Assembly: GCF_014644295.1 (NCBI RefSeq)
Contig: NZ_BMKK01000002.1
Span: 310,001 to 374,000 of the forward strand
Source: Emticicia aquatilis
GTDB lineage: Bacteria; Bacteroidota; Bacteroidia; Cytophagales; Spirosomataceae
Length of the DNA stretch: 64,000 nucleotides
Reading direction: 5' to 3'
Shown here: positions 1 to 8,612 of the stretch, one piece after another
How positions within the stretch are numbered: position 1 is the first letter of the stretch
Layout: every line of letters starts with the position of its first letter
Program-made: the position numbers and the translations under genes
Notes under the pieces: model-generated
What the model was told of the DNA's origin: nothing
The model's database searches: none
The model's input: only the letters and a program-made list of their open reading frames with translations

Positions 1-914
1 AAAAGCACCCCGATTTTGCCAAGAATTTGATTTGCAACTTCAATTGCGGCTATTTTATTAGGTGTTTCATTGAGTTGAATGAAGTAATCTATTGGTAGAA
101 TATAAACGAAAACGATGTTGAGCAATACGTAAATCAAAATCACGATTCCTGTTCCAAAACCCAAAGCGAAAGGCAAGTTTCGTTGCGGATTTTTGACTTC
201 TTCGCCAATATAACCGATATGATTCCAGCCTTCATAACCCCAAAAAGCCCCAAGACTTGCCAACATCATAGCTTTTGCTAAGCCCCAACCTTCGAGCGAG
301 CCATTATTGAAATGACTACTTTTTTGTGTGAGATTTTCAAAACTTCCGTGTGAAGAACTCAACCCAAAGGTAATTAGTAGTAAAACCGCCCCAAACATCA
401 GATAAGTAAGTACACTACTCAAACTCTCGGCTACCGTAATTCCTCGATAATTGAGCAGACTCAGTAAAATTACCAAGCTCGACGCCAGTATTTTGATAGA
501 AAAATTATCAAGAATATTTACGCCCAAAACGATAAAACTAAGATTAAAATCAGCGAGTGGAACAAGGCTATTGAATGATTGTGCAAAAATATAAGCCAGA
601 GCCGCAATTGAGGCGGTTTTCATAACCGTAAAGTTCCCCCAACCATACAGAAAAGCGAAAAATCTACCATAAATCTTCTGAAAATAGGCATATTCACCAC
701 CAGAATCAGGATACATACTCGCCATTTCAGCAGTTGATAATGCTCCTGCTAAACTGATGATTCCTGCCAAAACCCAACATAAAATCACCAAAATTGGTGA
801 ACCTAATTCGGCCGACATTGGAGCGATTTTTTTGAATACCCCAGAGCCAACAATTACACTCACTACTAAGATAGTAGCGGCTTGTAATCTAATTTTAGGT
901 GTTAGTTTCGACAT
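1..914 (-). CDS. APC-family amino acid permease, C-terminus cut off by the window edge
   Basis: Inner-membrane amino acid/polyamine/organocation transporter. The minus-strand reading frame opens with ATG at 912-914 and stays open to base 1, so about 304 codons are visible and the end is missing. The start reads MSKLTPKIRLQAATILVVSV, followed by the glycine-rich first helix (VGSGVF) and a second helix (GIISLAGALSTAEMAS) typical of APC/LAT-type carriers, then PDSGGEYAYF and several more hydrophobic segments. It is the last visible gene of a run that starts at 5702, 46 bases after the epimerase gene, and a short palindrome lies in that gap. Position suggests uptake of an amino acid or peptide used by the three upstream enzymes; the substrate is inference. 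Confidence 0.88.
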   Translation of the reverse strand, partial: MSKLTPKIRLQAATILVVSVIVGSGVFKKIAPMSAELGSPILVILCWVLAGIISLAGALSTAEMASMYPDSGGEYAYFQKIYGRFFAFLYGWGNFTVMKTASIAALAYIFAQSFNSLVPLADFNLSFIVLGVNILDNFSIKILASSLVILLSLLNYRGITVAESLSSVLTYLMFGAVLLLITFGLSSSHGSFENLTQKSSHFNNGSLEGWGLAKAMMLASLGAFWGYEGWNHIGYIGEEVKNPQRNLPFALGFGTGIVILIYVLLNIVFVYILPIDYFIQLNETPNKIAAIEVANQILGKIGVL

Positions 915-915
915 A

Positions 916-937
916 GTAGAGCAAGTTTCCAACTTGC
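916..937. repeat. Short palindrome GTAGA + 7-bp arms around TCC
   Basis: GCAAGTT-TCC-AACTTGC at 921-937, preceded by GTAGA at 916-920. The same plan, with a different arm word, occurs at 6312-6333, and a looser relative sits at 43150-43172. It lies between two genes of one operon, directly upstream of the permease start. Confidence 0.7.
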
Positions 938-960
938 GAGAGGTTTGTTAAAAATAAAAA

Positions 961-2031
961 TTACGCAATTTTCTCATATCCAAAACCCGCTTTCTGATTT
1001 ATTTTAAGAAAACCATTTTCCAAAGTAAAACCAACAGTAACTAAATCTTCAGCCAAATCGAAACTACCATCAAGGTCGAGGTAGCGAGTGTTTTTGCACG
1101 AATATGCCACATGAAGAGCGGCAGTTATACTGGCAATACTTTCATCATTGCAACCCCAAAATAAATCAATATTGGCTTGTTGGGCTATATTGGCAATTTC
1201 TAATGCTCCCAAAATACCACCACATTTCATTAACTTGATATTAAAGATACCGAAAGGCTGATGAATAGCACTAAATGCCAAAGCAGATTTTGCATTTTTT
1301 AAAGATTCATCGGCAGCAAGTAATCTACACTCGTACGAACTGAGTGCGAATAACTCTGATTCTTTACCAACTTTTAGTGGTTGTTCGATTAATTCTAAGT
1401 TAGTTTTTGTGGTTTCGGTCAGAAATTTTTTTAATTGTTCTAAAGTATAACCCTGATTGGCATCGACTCTAATTTTTAGATTATTTTTATAAATTTCGTG
1501 CAGACGAATAATTCTTTCAATGTCTTCGTCAACGTCAATTCCTGTCTTTACTTTTATTACCTTGAAACCTAATTGAGCATAATTTTTAGCTTCTTCAAGG
1601 GTTTCATTCACACCCATAATGCCGATTGTTACCGAAGTGGGTAGAAACTTTATTTTTTGTCCATAAAAATCAATGATTGGAATATCTAAAAACTTCCCAA
1701 AAGCATCATGCAGTGCCAAGTCGATGGCCGCTTGTGTACCAGCCAGCAATGGAAAATGTTGATGGGTTTCAAAAATAATTTGTCGGAAATATCGAATATC
1801 TCGCCCAACAAAACTTTGTACAAAATCAGATTGCAAGTTTTGTAAGGTTTGCTGAGAATTTTCACCAATTACTTCTTCGGCTGGGCTGGCCGAACCTAAA
1901 CCTACGATGCCATTTTCAAGTTCGATTTCCAGAAAAACTAACTCTACATCATAAAAAGTACTGTATGCAATCGTATAAGGCTTGGTTAAAGCCAGTTTTT
2001 TTAGATAAGGTGTAATTGATTTTATTTTCAT
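961..2031 (-). CDS. Enolase-superfamily dipeptide epimerase / N-acetyl-D-Glu racemase (DgcA-like)
   Basis: 356 residues, full length for the muconate-lactonizing-enzyme branch of the enolase superfamily. All catalytic positions are present: the KxK pair (about K160, K162), metal ligands D190 (RVDANQGY), E216 (LIEQP) and D241-E242 (AADES), and the opposing lysine K266 (NIKLMKCGG). This set is that of L-Ala-D/L-Glu epimerases and of DgcA, the N-acetyl-D-glutamate racemase of the marine DgcN-DgcA D-glutamate pathway. It begins 2 bases after the stop of the DUF1611 gene, a pairing seen both in dgcN-dgcA and in murein-peptide recycling loci. Which substrate is used cannot be read from the sequence. 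Cytoplasmic. Confidence 0.9.
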   Translation of the reverse strand: MKIKSITPYLKKLALTKPYTIAYSTFYDVELVFLEIELENGIVGLGSASPAEEVIGENSQQTLQNLQSDFVQSFVGRDIRYFRQIIFETHQHFPLLAGTQAAIDLALHDAFGKFLDIPIIDFYGQKIKFLPTSVTIGIMGVNETLEEAKNYAQLGFKVIKVKTGIDVDEDIERIIRLHEIYKNNLKIRVDANQGYTLEQLKKFLTETTKTNLELIEQPLKVGKESELFALSSYECRLLAADESLKNAKSALAFSAIHQPFGIFNIKLMKCGGILGALEIANIAQQANIDLFWGCNDESIASITAALHVAYSCKNTRYLDLDGSFDLAEDLVTVGFTLENGFLKINQKAGFGYEKIA

Positions 2032-2033
2032 GG

Positions 2034-3128
2034 TTATAAAGCAATGAGTGTCGGAATCAGTTTTTCTACACCTTCTTGTATAGGTAAAAGCACTGGCAAT
2101 TGGAGCTTTTTCTCATAAAATGCTTGATATTCAAAGGCTTCCTCATCAGTGCATTTTTCGGTGTTAAGTGCTACCGCAATCACTTTTGAACCGAGTTTTT
2201 CGATGATTTCAATCTCCGATTCTACACTCGGAATCTCTCCCCAGTGTGGGTCATCATCAAAGTATTTGCGTTTGGGTGCGTGCAATAAAACTACGTGTTT
2301 AGCATTTCCCGAAATTAAAAACTCAAGTCCGCACGGGCCACTGGGATTGCGTAATGAAGATTGTCCTTCAAGAAATATAAAATCAGCGTGAGTATCTTTC
2401 CAGCAACTTACGATAGCTTTCTCTAATTCGCCCGAAACAAAATCATTGAGGGTAGAATCGAATATAAAACCATATTTTCCGCCCTGTAACCAACCAGTTT
2501 GACCAGTAAAAATCATTTGCCCGTTCAAACCGTTTCGTTCGCAGGATTGGCTAAGCATTCGGGCAGTTGTGCGTTTGCCCATCGCACAATCCATACCAAT
2601 CACGGCAATTATTTTAGCTTTGACATCTCTTACTTCGCCTGTCCAAAAATGTAAATCTTTTCTACTTTTTGGCTTTCTAATATCTATTAATTCTACATTG
2701 TTTGCCTCAGCCAAAGCAAGGATTTCTGGTTTTTCGGATAAATATTCATGCAGACCATTGACAATCGAAATACCATTTTCGATAGCTATTTTAATGATAT
2801 CGAGCATGGTTGGCGGTAAAACGCCACCAATTGTGGCAACGCCTATAATTAGATAATCAATTGATTGTAAATTGTTTATTGCGGAGTCGAGCGAATCAAA
2901 AACTGGAATATTTCTATGTTTTCCGTCAAGCACCTCACCCGCATCTTTTCCTGCTGTTTCTGCCGAATCTATCACACCAATAATCTCGTAGCGTTCTGTG
3001 CCTCTGATTAGTCCGTGGGCAGTTTTGGCATCACTTTTTTGCAATAAACCATTGGTAAGAATAACTGCGGCCCCCAAACCCCCAATGGGGGCAGACTGTG
3101 CATTAGTTGTTTGAATTTGATTTTCCAT
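2034..3128 (-). CDS. DUF1611 family protein (DgcN-like)
   Basis: 364 residues. The N-terminal part (about 20-150) has a Rossmann-like pattern (VILTNG, EIIGVID, YLIIGVATIGG); the C-terminal part opens with a P-loop-like stretch GMDCAMGKRTTA (178-189) and holds EGQSSLRNP. DUF1611 proteins include DgcN, reported as a D-glutamate N-acetyltransferase that works with the epimerase-family DgcA; the immediate downstream epimerase gene makes that role plausible here. Oddity: residues 12-20 (SAPIGGLGA) are encoded by a G/C-rich palindromic repeat at 3070-3091 related to ones at 3163, 21061 and 22631, so the extreme N-terminus may be a captured repeat; the conserved fold begins just after it. Start ATG at 3128. 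Confidence 0.85.
   Translation of the reverse strand: MENQIQTTNAQSAPIGGLGAAVILTNGLLQKSDAKTAHGLIRGTERYEIIGVIDSAETAGKDAGEVLDGKHRNIPVFDSLDSAINNLQSIDYLIIGVATIGGVLPPTMLDIIKIAIENGISIVNGLHEYLSEKPEILALAEANNVELIDIRKPKSRKDLHFWTGEVRDVKAKIIAVIGMDCAMGKRTTARMLSQSCERNGLNGQMIFTGQTGWLQGGKYGFIFDSTLNDFVSGELEKAIVSCWKDTHADFIFLEGQSSLRNPSGPCGLEFLISGNAKHVVLLHAPKRKYFDDDPHWGEIPSVESEIEIIEKLGSKVIAVALNTEKCTDEEAFEYQAFYEKKLQLPVLLPIQEGVEKLIPTLIAL
3070..3091. repeat. G/C-rich palindromic repeat inside the DUF1611 N-terminus
   Basis: On the minus strand it reads GCCCCCATTGGGGG followed by TTTGGGGGC, the same layout as the copy at 3163-3186 but inverted relative to it and about 70 bases away. It encodes the residues around APIGGLGA. 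Confidence 0.7.
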
Positions 3129-3140
3129 GAAATTATTTAA

Positions 3141-5702
3141 TTAATTATCATTTTCAGTATTTAGCCCCCTTCGGGGGTTGGGGGCTATTAAAACTCCCGA
3201 ATATTTACCCGTAGCTTTCTGTGATTGATATACGACTTGTCCATTTACCCAAACTTTTTCAATGCCCGTTGAAAGGGCTTTTCCATCTTGAATATTGGCA
3301 TTGTCAATAACAGTCTCAGGGTTGAAAAGTACCAAGTCAGCATAATTCCCGTTGGTAATTATGCCTCTATCGTTTATACCTAAATTTTCAGCCGATAAAC
3401 CTGTCATTTTATAAATGGCAGTTTCGAGTTGCATGAGTTTTTGTTCACGCACATATCTGCCCAGAATTTTTGTAAAAGTGCCATGTCCCCGTGGATGGCC
3501 ACTTGATGCACCATCTGAGCAAATATTGGTGTGCGACCAAAGTAGGAAATTGGCAACATCGGCCTCATCCATTGATTTTCCCATAATTGCCTCAATTCCC
3601 TCATTAAAATCAGGGTTTTTCTCCTCAAATTCGGCGGCAATGGCTATTAAATTCATCAGGGTTTGTGATGGTTTTTCGTTACGTTCTTTAGCAATTGCCG
3701 AAATTGTTTTTCCTGCATAAGATTTATTTGGGGCAAAACGCACCAAAACTGACCTTTCTGGGTCAAATAATTGATTGACAGCAAATTCAGCACTGGCAGG
3801 ATTGGTGTAATCTCGGTTTGGGAAAAGCACACGAAGGGTTGAATTCCAAAAATCATAAGGATAGCAATCAGCTGTGATATTGATTCCTTCTGCACGAGCC
3901 TTTTGTAACCTTGCCAACAACTGAGGAGACTTGCCCCATTGGTCTTTTTTTGCAATTTTTATGTGCGAAATCTGTACAGGAATTTTGGTTTCTCTGCCAA
4001 TTTCTATGATTTCATCAATGGCATCATCCAAATTTATGTCTTCACTGCGAATATGACTCATGTAGCGACCACCGTTTTCGGCCACTATTTGAGCAAGTTG
4101 CAAAACTTCATCTCGGTTTGAGAAGAAAGCAGATTCATATTCCAAACCCGTAGCCAGACCCAAAGAACCTTTTTCTAATTCTTTTTTTAGTAAAACCTTC
4201 ATTTTGTCTACTTCCGAAGGCTTGGCAGTTCGATACAGACTTTTGGCTCCCATTACTTCACTCCGTAGTGTCGAATGTCCTGTATAGGTGGCAATATTGA
4301 CTGCAACTGGGCGTTTTTTGAAGAAATTTTTCAATGTATCCATCGGGTAGCTACCGCCATCTTGCCCAATTACAATAGTCGTAATTCCTTGACTAACAGC
4401 AGGTATTGCTTCGGGAACTTTATTGAGTCCCCCAAAATGGTGGCTATGGGTATCAATAAATCCAGGTGATAAAACCAATCCTTGTCCATCGGTACTTTCT
4501 TCATTCGGGAAAGTTATTAGATTACCAATTTCCCAAATTCTATCATCTTTCAATCGCACATCTGCTTTGCGGGCTACTGAGCCAGTACCATCAATGAGCT
4601 TAATATTTTTAATGAGTTGAGTAGTAGGGATTTTAGGTTTTTTGCCTGATAGAATAGCATTAACTAAATCTATTGCTATATCGTTTGTACCATTACTGAG
4701 AATGATAACTGTTGTTTTTTTACTCAGATTTCGTTCAATATAATTTTCAAAACCAACCCAACTGCCAGTATGACTGAGTGTTTCATCATCATCGCTGGTT
4801 TCCCAAGCAAAACCATAATTGTAAGTTTCTCCATTTTTCAATTTTACAGGCGTAAATGCCTCTTGTAGGGTTGCTTTACTTACTAATTTATTCGTATATA
4901 GAGCTTGTTCCCAAGTCAATAAATCTTCAACCGAAGAATAAATATTTCCATCGCCTACAACACCATCAAATCTCATAAGGTCATTCAAAGAGTTTTGTCC
5001 ATTTTGACGCTCGAACCCATAAACCCGCTGAGTTTTTAGGCTCAACGGGCTTTTCATGTTTAGATAATAAACAAAGGTGTTTGTTAGAAGAAGTGGTTGG
5101 GTAATATATTTATCGAAAAATGTCTCAACTTTCATTTTTGAGGCTTTTTCAATGATTGATGCCAACAAAACATAGCCCGTATTAGAATATTGCCATTCAC
5201 TACCCGACTCAAACTCAAGTTCTGGGCGAAGGTCTACCAGTAGACTAAGAACCTTTTCATTATTGAGGGTATCGAGTGTATTAGTGAATTTGGTTGCTAA
5301 ATCGAAATACTCGGGCAGGCCTGAGGTGTGCGTCAATAATTGACGAATCGAGATTTTATCGTAGGGGAAATTCGGTAAATGTTTTTTTACTTTATCATCA
5401 AATTGTAGTTTGCCTTGTTCTTTCAAAATCATTGTCATCATAGCCACAAATTGCTTAGAAACCGATGCTAAATTAAATGATGAATTAGTAGCAAGGGCTT
5501 CTTGTGTTTGAATACTCGCAATTCCAAAAGCTTTTTTGTAGAGAGGTTTTCCTTCTTTGGCAATCAAGACAACGCCATTGAACATAGCTTGTTCATGTAG
5601 TTTCGTAAGTGCAGAATTGACACTTTCAATTTGTTGAGGAGTATATTGAGAATAGCTCAGATGCGTACAAAAAAACAAGAATAAAAGTATGAAATTTCGC
5701 AT
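3141..5702 (-). CDS. Fusion: serine beta-lactamase-like hydrolase + N-acyl-D-amino-acid deacylase
   Basis: 853 residues in two enzymes. A signal peptide (1-18, ending SYSQ) is followed by a beta-lactamase/D-aminopeptidase-like domain (about 20-350) with SxxK at S80-K83 (SVSK), YxN at Y172-N174 (YSN) and HTG at 311-313. From about 365 an amidohydrolase domain of the D-aminoacylase type follows: PGFIDTHSHH (metal HxH, 419-421), SHIRSE (H550), ISHIK (H580), ADCYPY (611-616), and NICSDGASSGHPRGHGTF (catalytic-type D730). Usually these are separate proteins of about 350-400 and 480-530 residues. The pair suggests periplasmic release and deacylation of D-amino-acid-containing peptides, feeding the DUF1611/epimerase genes 12 bases downstream. 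The C-terminal tail (APNPRRGLN) is encoded by a G/C-rich repeat (3163-3186). Confidence 0.92.
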   Translation of the reverse strand: MRNFILLFLFFCTHLSYSQYTPQQIESVNSALTKLHEQAMFNGVVLIAKEGKPLYKKAFGIASIQTQEALATNSSFNLASVSKQFVAMMTMILKEQGKLQFDDKVKKHLPNFPYDKISIRQLLTHTSGLPEYFDLATKFTNTLDTLNNEKVLSLLVDLRPELEFESGSEWQYSNTGYVLLASIIEKASKMKVETFFDKYITQPLLLTNTFVYYLNMKSPLSLKTQRVYGFERQNGQNSLNDLMRFDGVVGDGNIYSSVEDLLTWEQALYTNKLVSKATLQEAFTPVKLKNGETYNYGFAWETSDDDETLSHTGSWVGFENYIERNLSKKTTVIILSNGTNDIAIDLVNAILSGKKPKIPTTQLIKNIKLIDGTGSVARKADVRLKDDRIWEIGNLITFPNEESTDGQGLVLSPGFIDTHSHHFGGLNKVPEAIPAVSQGITTIVIGQDGGSYPMDTLKNFFKKRPVAVNIATYTGHSTLRSEVMGAKSLYRTAKPSEVDKMKVLLKKELEKGSLGLATGLEYESAFFSNRDEVLQLAQIVAENGGRYMSHIRSEDINLDDAIDEIIEIGRETKIPVQISHIKIAKKDQWGKSPQLLARLQKARAEGINITADCYPYDFWNSTLRVLFPNRDYTNPASAEFAVNQLFDPERSVLVRFAPNKSYAGKTISAIAKERNEKPSQTLMNLIAIAAEFEEKNPDFNEGIEAIMGKSMDEADVANFLLWSHTNICSDGASSGHPRGHGTFTKILGRYVREQKLMQLETAIYKMTGLSAENLGINDRGIITNGNYADLVLFNPETVIDNANIQDGKALSTGIEKVWVNGQVVYQSQKATGKYSGVLIAPNPRRGLNTENDN
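3163..3186. repeat. G/C-rich palindromic repeat inside the deacylase C-terminus
   Basis: AGCCCCC-TTC-GGGGGTTGGGGGCT. It shares the plan CCCC-T-N3-GGGGTT-N-GGGG with copies at 3070-3091 (opposite strand), 21061-21083 and 22631-22653. In this AT-rich window such C/G runs stand out. Confidence 0.75.
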
Positions 5703-5852
5703 AATGATGATTTGATAAATGCTTTGAAATTTTGATAAAGTTAGTTTTTGTTCTTTTAAATAAGAAATTTTTCTAATATAAATAGAAATATGTGCTAATT
5801 TTAAGCAAAATATTCTTTTGAACTATAAAATGAGATAAACAAAAAGCAAATT

Positions 5853-6308
5853 ATGCTGGATAATGTCGATAAACAAATCTTGGGGCTTTTGCAGAAAAAT
5901 GCCAAGTTGACCATAAAAGAGCTGGCCGAAGAACTGAACCTTACGACTTCACCGATTTTTGAGCGAATTAAACGTTTAGAAAAAGAGGGAGTAATTGAGG
6001 GCTACGTGGCTTTGTTGAATCCTGAAAGAGTAGGGAAGGGGCAAGTAGTTTTTTGTAATGTTTCGATGCCGATTTATACCAAAGAGAATATCGAAAACTT
6101 TGAGAATATTGTTCGTTCAATGCCGCAGGTTTTGGAATGTTATCATTTAGCAGGCTTGGTTGATTATCAGCTAAAAGTTTATGTGAAAGACATTAAGGAA
6201 TATGATGATTTTTTAAAACAACTGGCTGAAATTCAGATAGTTAAGGTGCATAGTAGTGCCGTTGTGTTGCATGATGTGAAGTATTCAACCGTAATTCAGA
6301 TTGACTGA
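5853..6308 (+). CDS. Lrp/AsnC family transcriptional regulator
   Basis: 151 residues: N-terminal AsnC-type winged helix (about 3-60; LDNVDKQILGLLQKNAKLTI, then SPIFERIKRLEKEGVI as recognition helix and wing) and a C-terminal RAM ligand-binding domain (about 65-145; VLECYHLAGLVDYQLKV). Lrp-type proteins form octamers or dimers that sense amino acids. It is divergent from the D-amino-acid cluster, with 150 bases between the starts, so it probably controls that operon in response to an amino acid substrate; the link is inferred from position. Confidence 0.93.
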   Translation: MLDNVDKQILGLLQKNAKLTIKELAEELNLTTSPIFERIKRLEKEGVIEGYVALLNPERVGKGQVVFCNVSMPIYTKENIENFENIVRSMPQVLECYHLAGLVDYQLKVYVKDIKEYDDFLKQLAEIQIVKVHSSAVVLHDVKYSTVIQID

Positions 6309-6311
6309 TTT

Positions 6312-6363
6312 GTAGAGCGAACATCCTGTTCGCTTATTTCTCAATGGCGAACAGGATGTTCGC
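6312..6363. repeat. Nested inverted repeat after the AsnC gene
   Basis: GTAGA (6312-6316) then GCGAACA-TCC-TGTTCGC (6317-6333) and its exact reverse complement GCGAACA-GGA-TGTTCGC (6347-6363). Each 17-mer is itself a 7-bp-arm palindrome, so the element can fold as one 17-bp hairpin or two small ones. It lies between convergent genes and may also act as a terminator. Confidence 0.75.
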
Positions 6364-6370
6364 CCCACAT

Positions 6371-7531
6371 TTAAACTTTTCTACGAATTACATCAAAAAC
6401 GGCCGCTATGAACTTTAGTTTTTTAGTCGAATTCATAATTTTAATTTCTTCCCAAAGATTGGTTTCTCCATCTAAAAATTTGAAGATTTGCGAGGCAGGG
6501 TTTCGTTCGTACAGGCGTGCGAAAACTTCGGCAGCGGGAAGGCGTTTTTGTTCAAGGACATTCAACAAAACACTTGCGTAGAAGAAAAAGCGTTTCTGAA
6601 ACCATGAAGTTTTTATTACTGGCGAACCAGTTTTTTCCAGTTGCTCAACAAGGGCTTTTAAGCGTTTTTGAGTATTCTGAAAAGTATAACCAGTAGCAGG
6701 ATTGGTGTAACCACCAGCAGTGCCAATTCTGACGACATGCTTGCTCGGAAATTCATTAGTAGCCTCATCAGACATCGGAATTATTCCAAATTCATCTTCA
6801 ATTACTTCATAGTCAACTATTTGTAATTTTTCAGAAATATATTTTTTTAACTCATCATCGTATTCCTTTTCTTCCAATAATCTCTCTGTAAAAAGCGTAT
6901 ATTCAACGATAGCGTTGTGTTCATCAAAAGGCAAAACGTACATAAAACGACATTCGTTGTATTGTTCTACGCCAAAATCCATCATTTCGGGTAGGGCAGG
7001 GTCAAATACTGGTTTTTCTGACCTGATTATCAAACCCTTGAAATGTTGCAATAAATTATGGTTTTTCGGAATATTGAGCTTGAGTTTGTAGGTGCTATCA
7101 AATACAAAATCGGCTTTGTAAGTTTCTCCAGTTGCTGTTTTTACAGTAGCATATTCATTATTATCGTCAATGCTTATTGCCGAATCTTTGGTAAATTGAA
7201 TATTAGGTGACTTTCGTAATTCAGTAAGTACAAAATTATAAAAATCTATACCTCGGAGGAGTTTGTATTGATAGTCCCCGATATCGAGTTTCTGAATTTT
7301 GTTGGAAGCATCTCGGAAATTAACGGCATTCCATTTTTTATATAAAATATTTTCAAAAGTGCCTTTTTTCGACTCCCAAAAGGCCCAAGTACGGTCATTT
7401 TTATTTTTTTCTTGAGGTTCGATTACCAAAATGGAAGAATGGCCTAACTGACTATTTTGTAGATAATACGCCAACGAAAGTCCCGCCATTCCACCTCCAC
7501 AGATAATAAAATCCCAGTTGTTAGTTTCCAC
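6371..7531 (-). CDS. crtY: Lycopene beta-cyclase (CrtY family)
   Basis: 386 residues, the length of bacterial CrtY flavoproteins. It has an N-terminal FAD-binding dinucleotide fold (DFIICGGGMAGLSLAYYL, about 7-24), the family motif RTWAFWE (about 47-53), and near the end GTAGGYTNPATGYTF. CrtY cyclises the ends of lycopene to beta-carotene at the membrane without net redox change. The start codon is GTG at 7531; no ATG lies nearby upstream in frame and the dinucleotide fold begins eight residues later. No other carotenoid gene is in the window, so the rest of the crt set must be elsewhere. Confidence 0.9.
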   Translation of the reverse strand: METNNWDFIICGGGMAGLSLAYYLQNSQLGHSSILVIEPQEKNKNDRTWAFWESKKGTFENILYKKWNAVNFRDASNKIQKLDIGDYQYKLLRGIDFYNFVLTELRKSPNIQFTKDSAISIDDNNEYATVKTATGETYKADFVFDSTYKLKLNIPKNHNLLQHFKGLIIRSEKPVFDPALPEMMDFGVEQYNECRFMYVLPFDEHNAIVEYTLFTERLLEEKEYDDELKKYISEKLQIVDYEVIEDEFGIIPMSDEATNEFPSKHVVRIGTAGGYTNPATGYTFQNTQKRLKALVEQLEKTGSPVIKTSWFQKRFFFYASVLLNVLEQKRLPAAEVFARLYERNPASQIFKFLDGETNLWEEIKIMNSTKKLKFIAAVFDVIRRKV

Positions 7532-7546
7532 TTTAATTAGGTTTTG

Positions 7547-7591
7547 CTAAAAATAAAAAATCCATAAGATAAACTGCTGCTTATCTTATGG
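7547..7591 (-). terminator. Rho-independent terminator of lipA
   Basis: CCATAAGATAA (7562-7572) pairs with TTATCTTATGG (7581-7591) around an 8-base loop. On the minus strand the stem is followed by ATTTTTTATTTTT, just after the lipA stop. Confidence 0.8.
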
Positions 7592-7633
7592 AAGAACAAA
7601 TTTATTGAAAATATGTTTGTTGAATATTTTCTT

Positions 7634-8509
7634 TTATACGTGTACGTGTCGTTCGGCGTGATAACTTGAGCGAACCAACGGACCCGACTCAACATATTTC
7701 AATCCACGACGTAAGCCTTCTTCACGATACATTGCAAATGTATCTGGATGAATAAACTCAATTACTTCGTGGTGCATTTTTGTTGGTTGAAGGTATTGTC
7801 CGAGTGTAAGAATATCTAAACCGTTTTCGGCCAAATCATCCATTGCTTTGAAAACCTCATCTTGAGTTTCACCCAAACCAAGCATAATACCCGATTTTGT
7901 GCGTTGTCCGTATTCTTTTGTTCTACGGATTTGCTCTAAACTACGTGCATATTTTGCTTGTGGACGCACATTTCTATACAAACGTTCAACTGTTTCCATA
8001 TTATGTGAAACTACTTCTTGACCTGCCGAAATCATACGGTAGAGAGCTTCCCAATTACTTTTTGTATCAGGAATAAGCGTTTCGATGGTAGTTTTTGGAG
8101 AAACTTCCTTCACGGCTCTTACGGTCTGATACCAAATTTCAGCACCTTTGTCTTTTAATTCATCACGGTTTACTGAAGTCAGTACAGCGTGTTTTACTTG
8201 CATTAACTGAATCGCTTCGGCTACACGGCGTGGCTCATCAGTATCATATTCATTCGGGCGACCAGTTGCTACTGCACAGAATGTACAACTACGTGTACAG
8301 ACATTCCCCAAAATCATAAAAGTGGCAGTTCCTTCTCCCCAACATTCGCCCATATTCGGGCAATTTCCCGACTGGCAAATTGTATGTAATTTATATTCGT
8401 CAACTAAGCTACGTACTTTTTTGAAATTTTCGCCAATAGGAAGTTTCACTCTCAACCAATCTGGGCGACGAGTACGTTGTTCGGTACTTACAACGGGTAA
8501 TTCTATCAT
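7634..8509 (-). CDS. lipA: Lipoyl synthase
   Basis: 291 residues, radical-SAM enzyme that inserts two sulphur atoms into protein-bound octanoyl groups to make the lipoyl cofactor of 2-oxoacid dehydrogenases and glycine cleavage H protein. Both iron-sulphur cluster motifs are intact: the lipoyl-synthase-specific CX4CX5C (C45, C50, C56 in [12 protein letters not shown]) and the radical-SAM CX3CX2C (C71, C75, C78 in CTRSCTFC). The [11 protein letters not shown] stretch near the N-terminus is family-typical. LipB is not in the window. Probably monocistronic, with a terminator before the crtY start and a possible promoter box about 75 bases upstream. Confidence 0.97.
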   Translation of the reverse strand: MIELPVVSTEQRTRRPDWLRVKLPIGENFKKVRSLVDEYKLHTICQSGNCPNMGECWGEGTATFMILGNVCTRSCTFCAVATGRPNEYDTDEPRRVAEAIQLMQVKHAVLTSVNRDELKDKGAEIWYQTVRAVKEVSPKTTIETLIPDTKSNWEALYRMISAGQEVVSHNMETVERLYRNVRPQAKYARSLEQIRRTKEYGQRTKSGIMLGLGETQDEVFKAMDDLAENGLDILTLGQYLQPTKMHHEVIEFIHPDTFAMYREEGLRRGLKYVESGPLVRSSYHAERHVHV

Positions 8510-8582
8510 TATTTTACGGAAGTTTTACTGAGCTTGTTTCACTAAATTTATTTTTCAGCCAAACAAGAATAATTTGTTGATG

Positions 8583-8590
8583 CAAAGGTA
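8583..8590 (-). promoter_or_regulatory. Possible Bacteroidota -7 box upstream of lipA
   Basis: TACCTTTG on the minus strand fits the TAnnTTTG consensus of the primary sigma factor of Bacteroidota. I see no clear TTG at the -33 position, so support is partial. Confidence 0.4.
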
Positions 8591-8612
8591 AGGCATTATG
8601 CCTTTCGAGAAG

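Noticed and set aside
757-951. Plus-strand frame of 64 codons
   Set aside because: It lies opposite the amino acid permease gene, whose minus-strand protein clearly has permease helices.
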